A stretch of DNA of 7,166 bases from assembly GCA_947461185.1 (NCBI GenBank), contig CANHJY010000099.1, positions 1-7,166 on the forward strand, given 5' to 3'. This DNA is from Flavobacteriales bacterium (GTDB lineage: Bacteria; Bacteroidota; Bacteroidia; Flavobacteriales_D; Crocinitomicaceae). The notes below the pieces were generated by a model. That model ran no database searches, was not told where the DNA came from, and saw only the letters and a list, made by a program, of their open reading frames with translations. Below are positions 6,906 through 7,166 of the stretch, one piece after another. Every line of letters begins with the position of its first letter. The first letter of the stretch is position 1. The position numbers and the translations under genes are program-made.

Positions 6906-7153
6906 GCATCATCATAAATTTCCTTTAAAAAGCCAATTTCACTATCTGATTCAATCCTAATCAGTATAGATTCATAGACATTTGAACTTTTGAAGATGGT
7001 GATGTATCCTGGTCTTCCGAAACCATTGAAATGGAACTGTATCAACTTTAATTTGCGGTCAGAGAACACCTCGCTTACCTTGAAATCATAAGCGCCAATT
7101 GCAATCAATGATGACTTATCCTTGTTGTTAAAAAAGGGAATGTTATTTATCAT
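6854..7153 (-). CDS. Hypothetical protein, 99 aa; probably truncated by frameshift
   Basis: An unrecognised soluble protein beginning MINNIPFFNNKDKSSLIAIG with a mixed beta/alpha pattern (LKLIQFHFNGFGRPGYITIF at about 35-54, ESILIRIESDSEIGFLKEIY at about 61-80). The frame stays open to the window edge upstream of the ATG at 7153 (CTT ATT CTA ACT), so the true start may lie beyond 7166. The last residues (about 84-99, CIVRWVSTTKGN) look unlike the rest. A one-base shift at about 6900 would instead continue as WFRVLSDGYLPPKEID. I therefore think the natural protein was longer and that this is its N-terminal part. It has no signal peptide and no visible operon partner. Confidence 0.5.
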   Translation of the reverse strand: MINNIPFFNNKDKSSLIAIGAYDFKVSEVFSDRKLKLIQFHFNGFGRPGYITIFKSSNVYESILIRIESDSEIGFLKEIYDDAELVPCIVRWVSTTKGN

Positions 7154-7166
7154 AGTTAGAATAAGG

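Noticed and set aside
6891..6906. GGAACCAGTTCC near-palindrome at 6894-6905 as an operator
   Set aside because: It lies within coding-like sequence of the 99-aa gene, far from any start. A single 5-bp-arm palindrome is expected by chance.

Overview
The window reads as a low-GC Bacteroidota (Bacteroidetes/Flavobacteria-like) chromosome carrying one end of an integrated mobile element. Three things point to this phylum: promoters with the TTTG / TAnnTTTG architecture typical of its primary sigma factor (35-65, 4948-4965), A-rich start regions with almost no Shine-Dalgarno sequence, and a secreted protein ending in a type IX secretion (T9SS) sorting domain.

Left end (1-230): a promoter, an initiator tRNA-Met gene (104-176) and its intrinsic terminator (185-221) form a complete unit. 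A large serine recombinase on the minus strand (136-1785) runs through the terminator and stops inside the tRNA. Its last 12-13 residues are encoded by the antisense strand of the tRNA. This is the usual sign of an integrase lying against its attachment site, so I read this end as an att junction of an integrative element extending to the right.

Element body (about 190-4740, right limit not visible): a 63-aa helical protein (1766-1957) overlaps the start of the recombinase and probably shares its transcript. Next come a ribbon-helix-helix DNA-binding protein (2311-2670, plus), a C-rich non-coding stretch with repeated ATACCCC words (about 2680-2825), and an unrecognised 129-aa protein (2923-3312, plus). 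Converging on that gene with a 6-bp overlap is a 469-aa minus-strand protein (3307-4716). It has a winged-helix-like N-terminal half and a C-terminal half whose three spaced acidic/basic motifs resemble a family-A polymerase palm. Recombinase, RHH protein, repeat-bearing spacer and putative replicase would fit a small self-maintaining integrative element, but this is inference. No relaxase, transfer gene, phage structural gene or nuclease is visible.

Right part (4740-7166): a divergent intergenic region holds an interrupted minus-strand small ORF and two candidate promoters. They precede a 524-aa secreted protein (5044-6618) with signal peptide, seven repeats of 51-52 residues (probably a seven-bladed beta-propeller), a Gly/Ser linker and a T9SS C-terminal domain. 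The seven blades follow a three-blade higher-order pattern (1=4=7, 2=5, 3=6). After it come hairpins and a minus-strand hypothetical gene (6854-7153), followed by coding-like segments in three successive frames, suggesting a decayed gene. Whether this right part is element cargo or host chromosome cannot be decided here.
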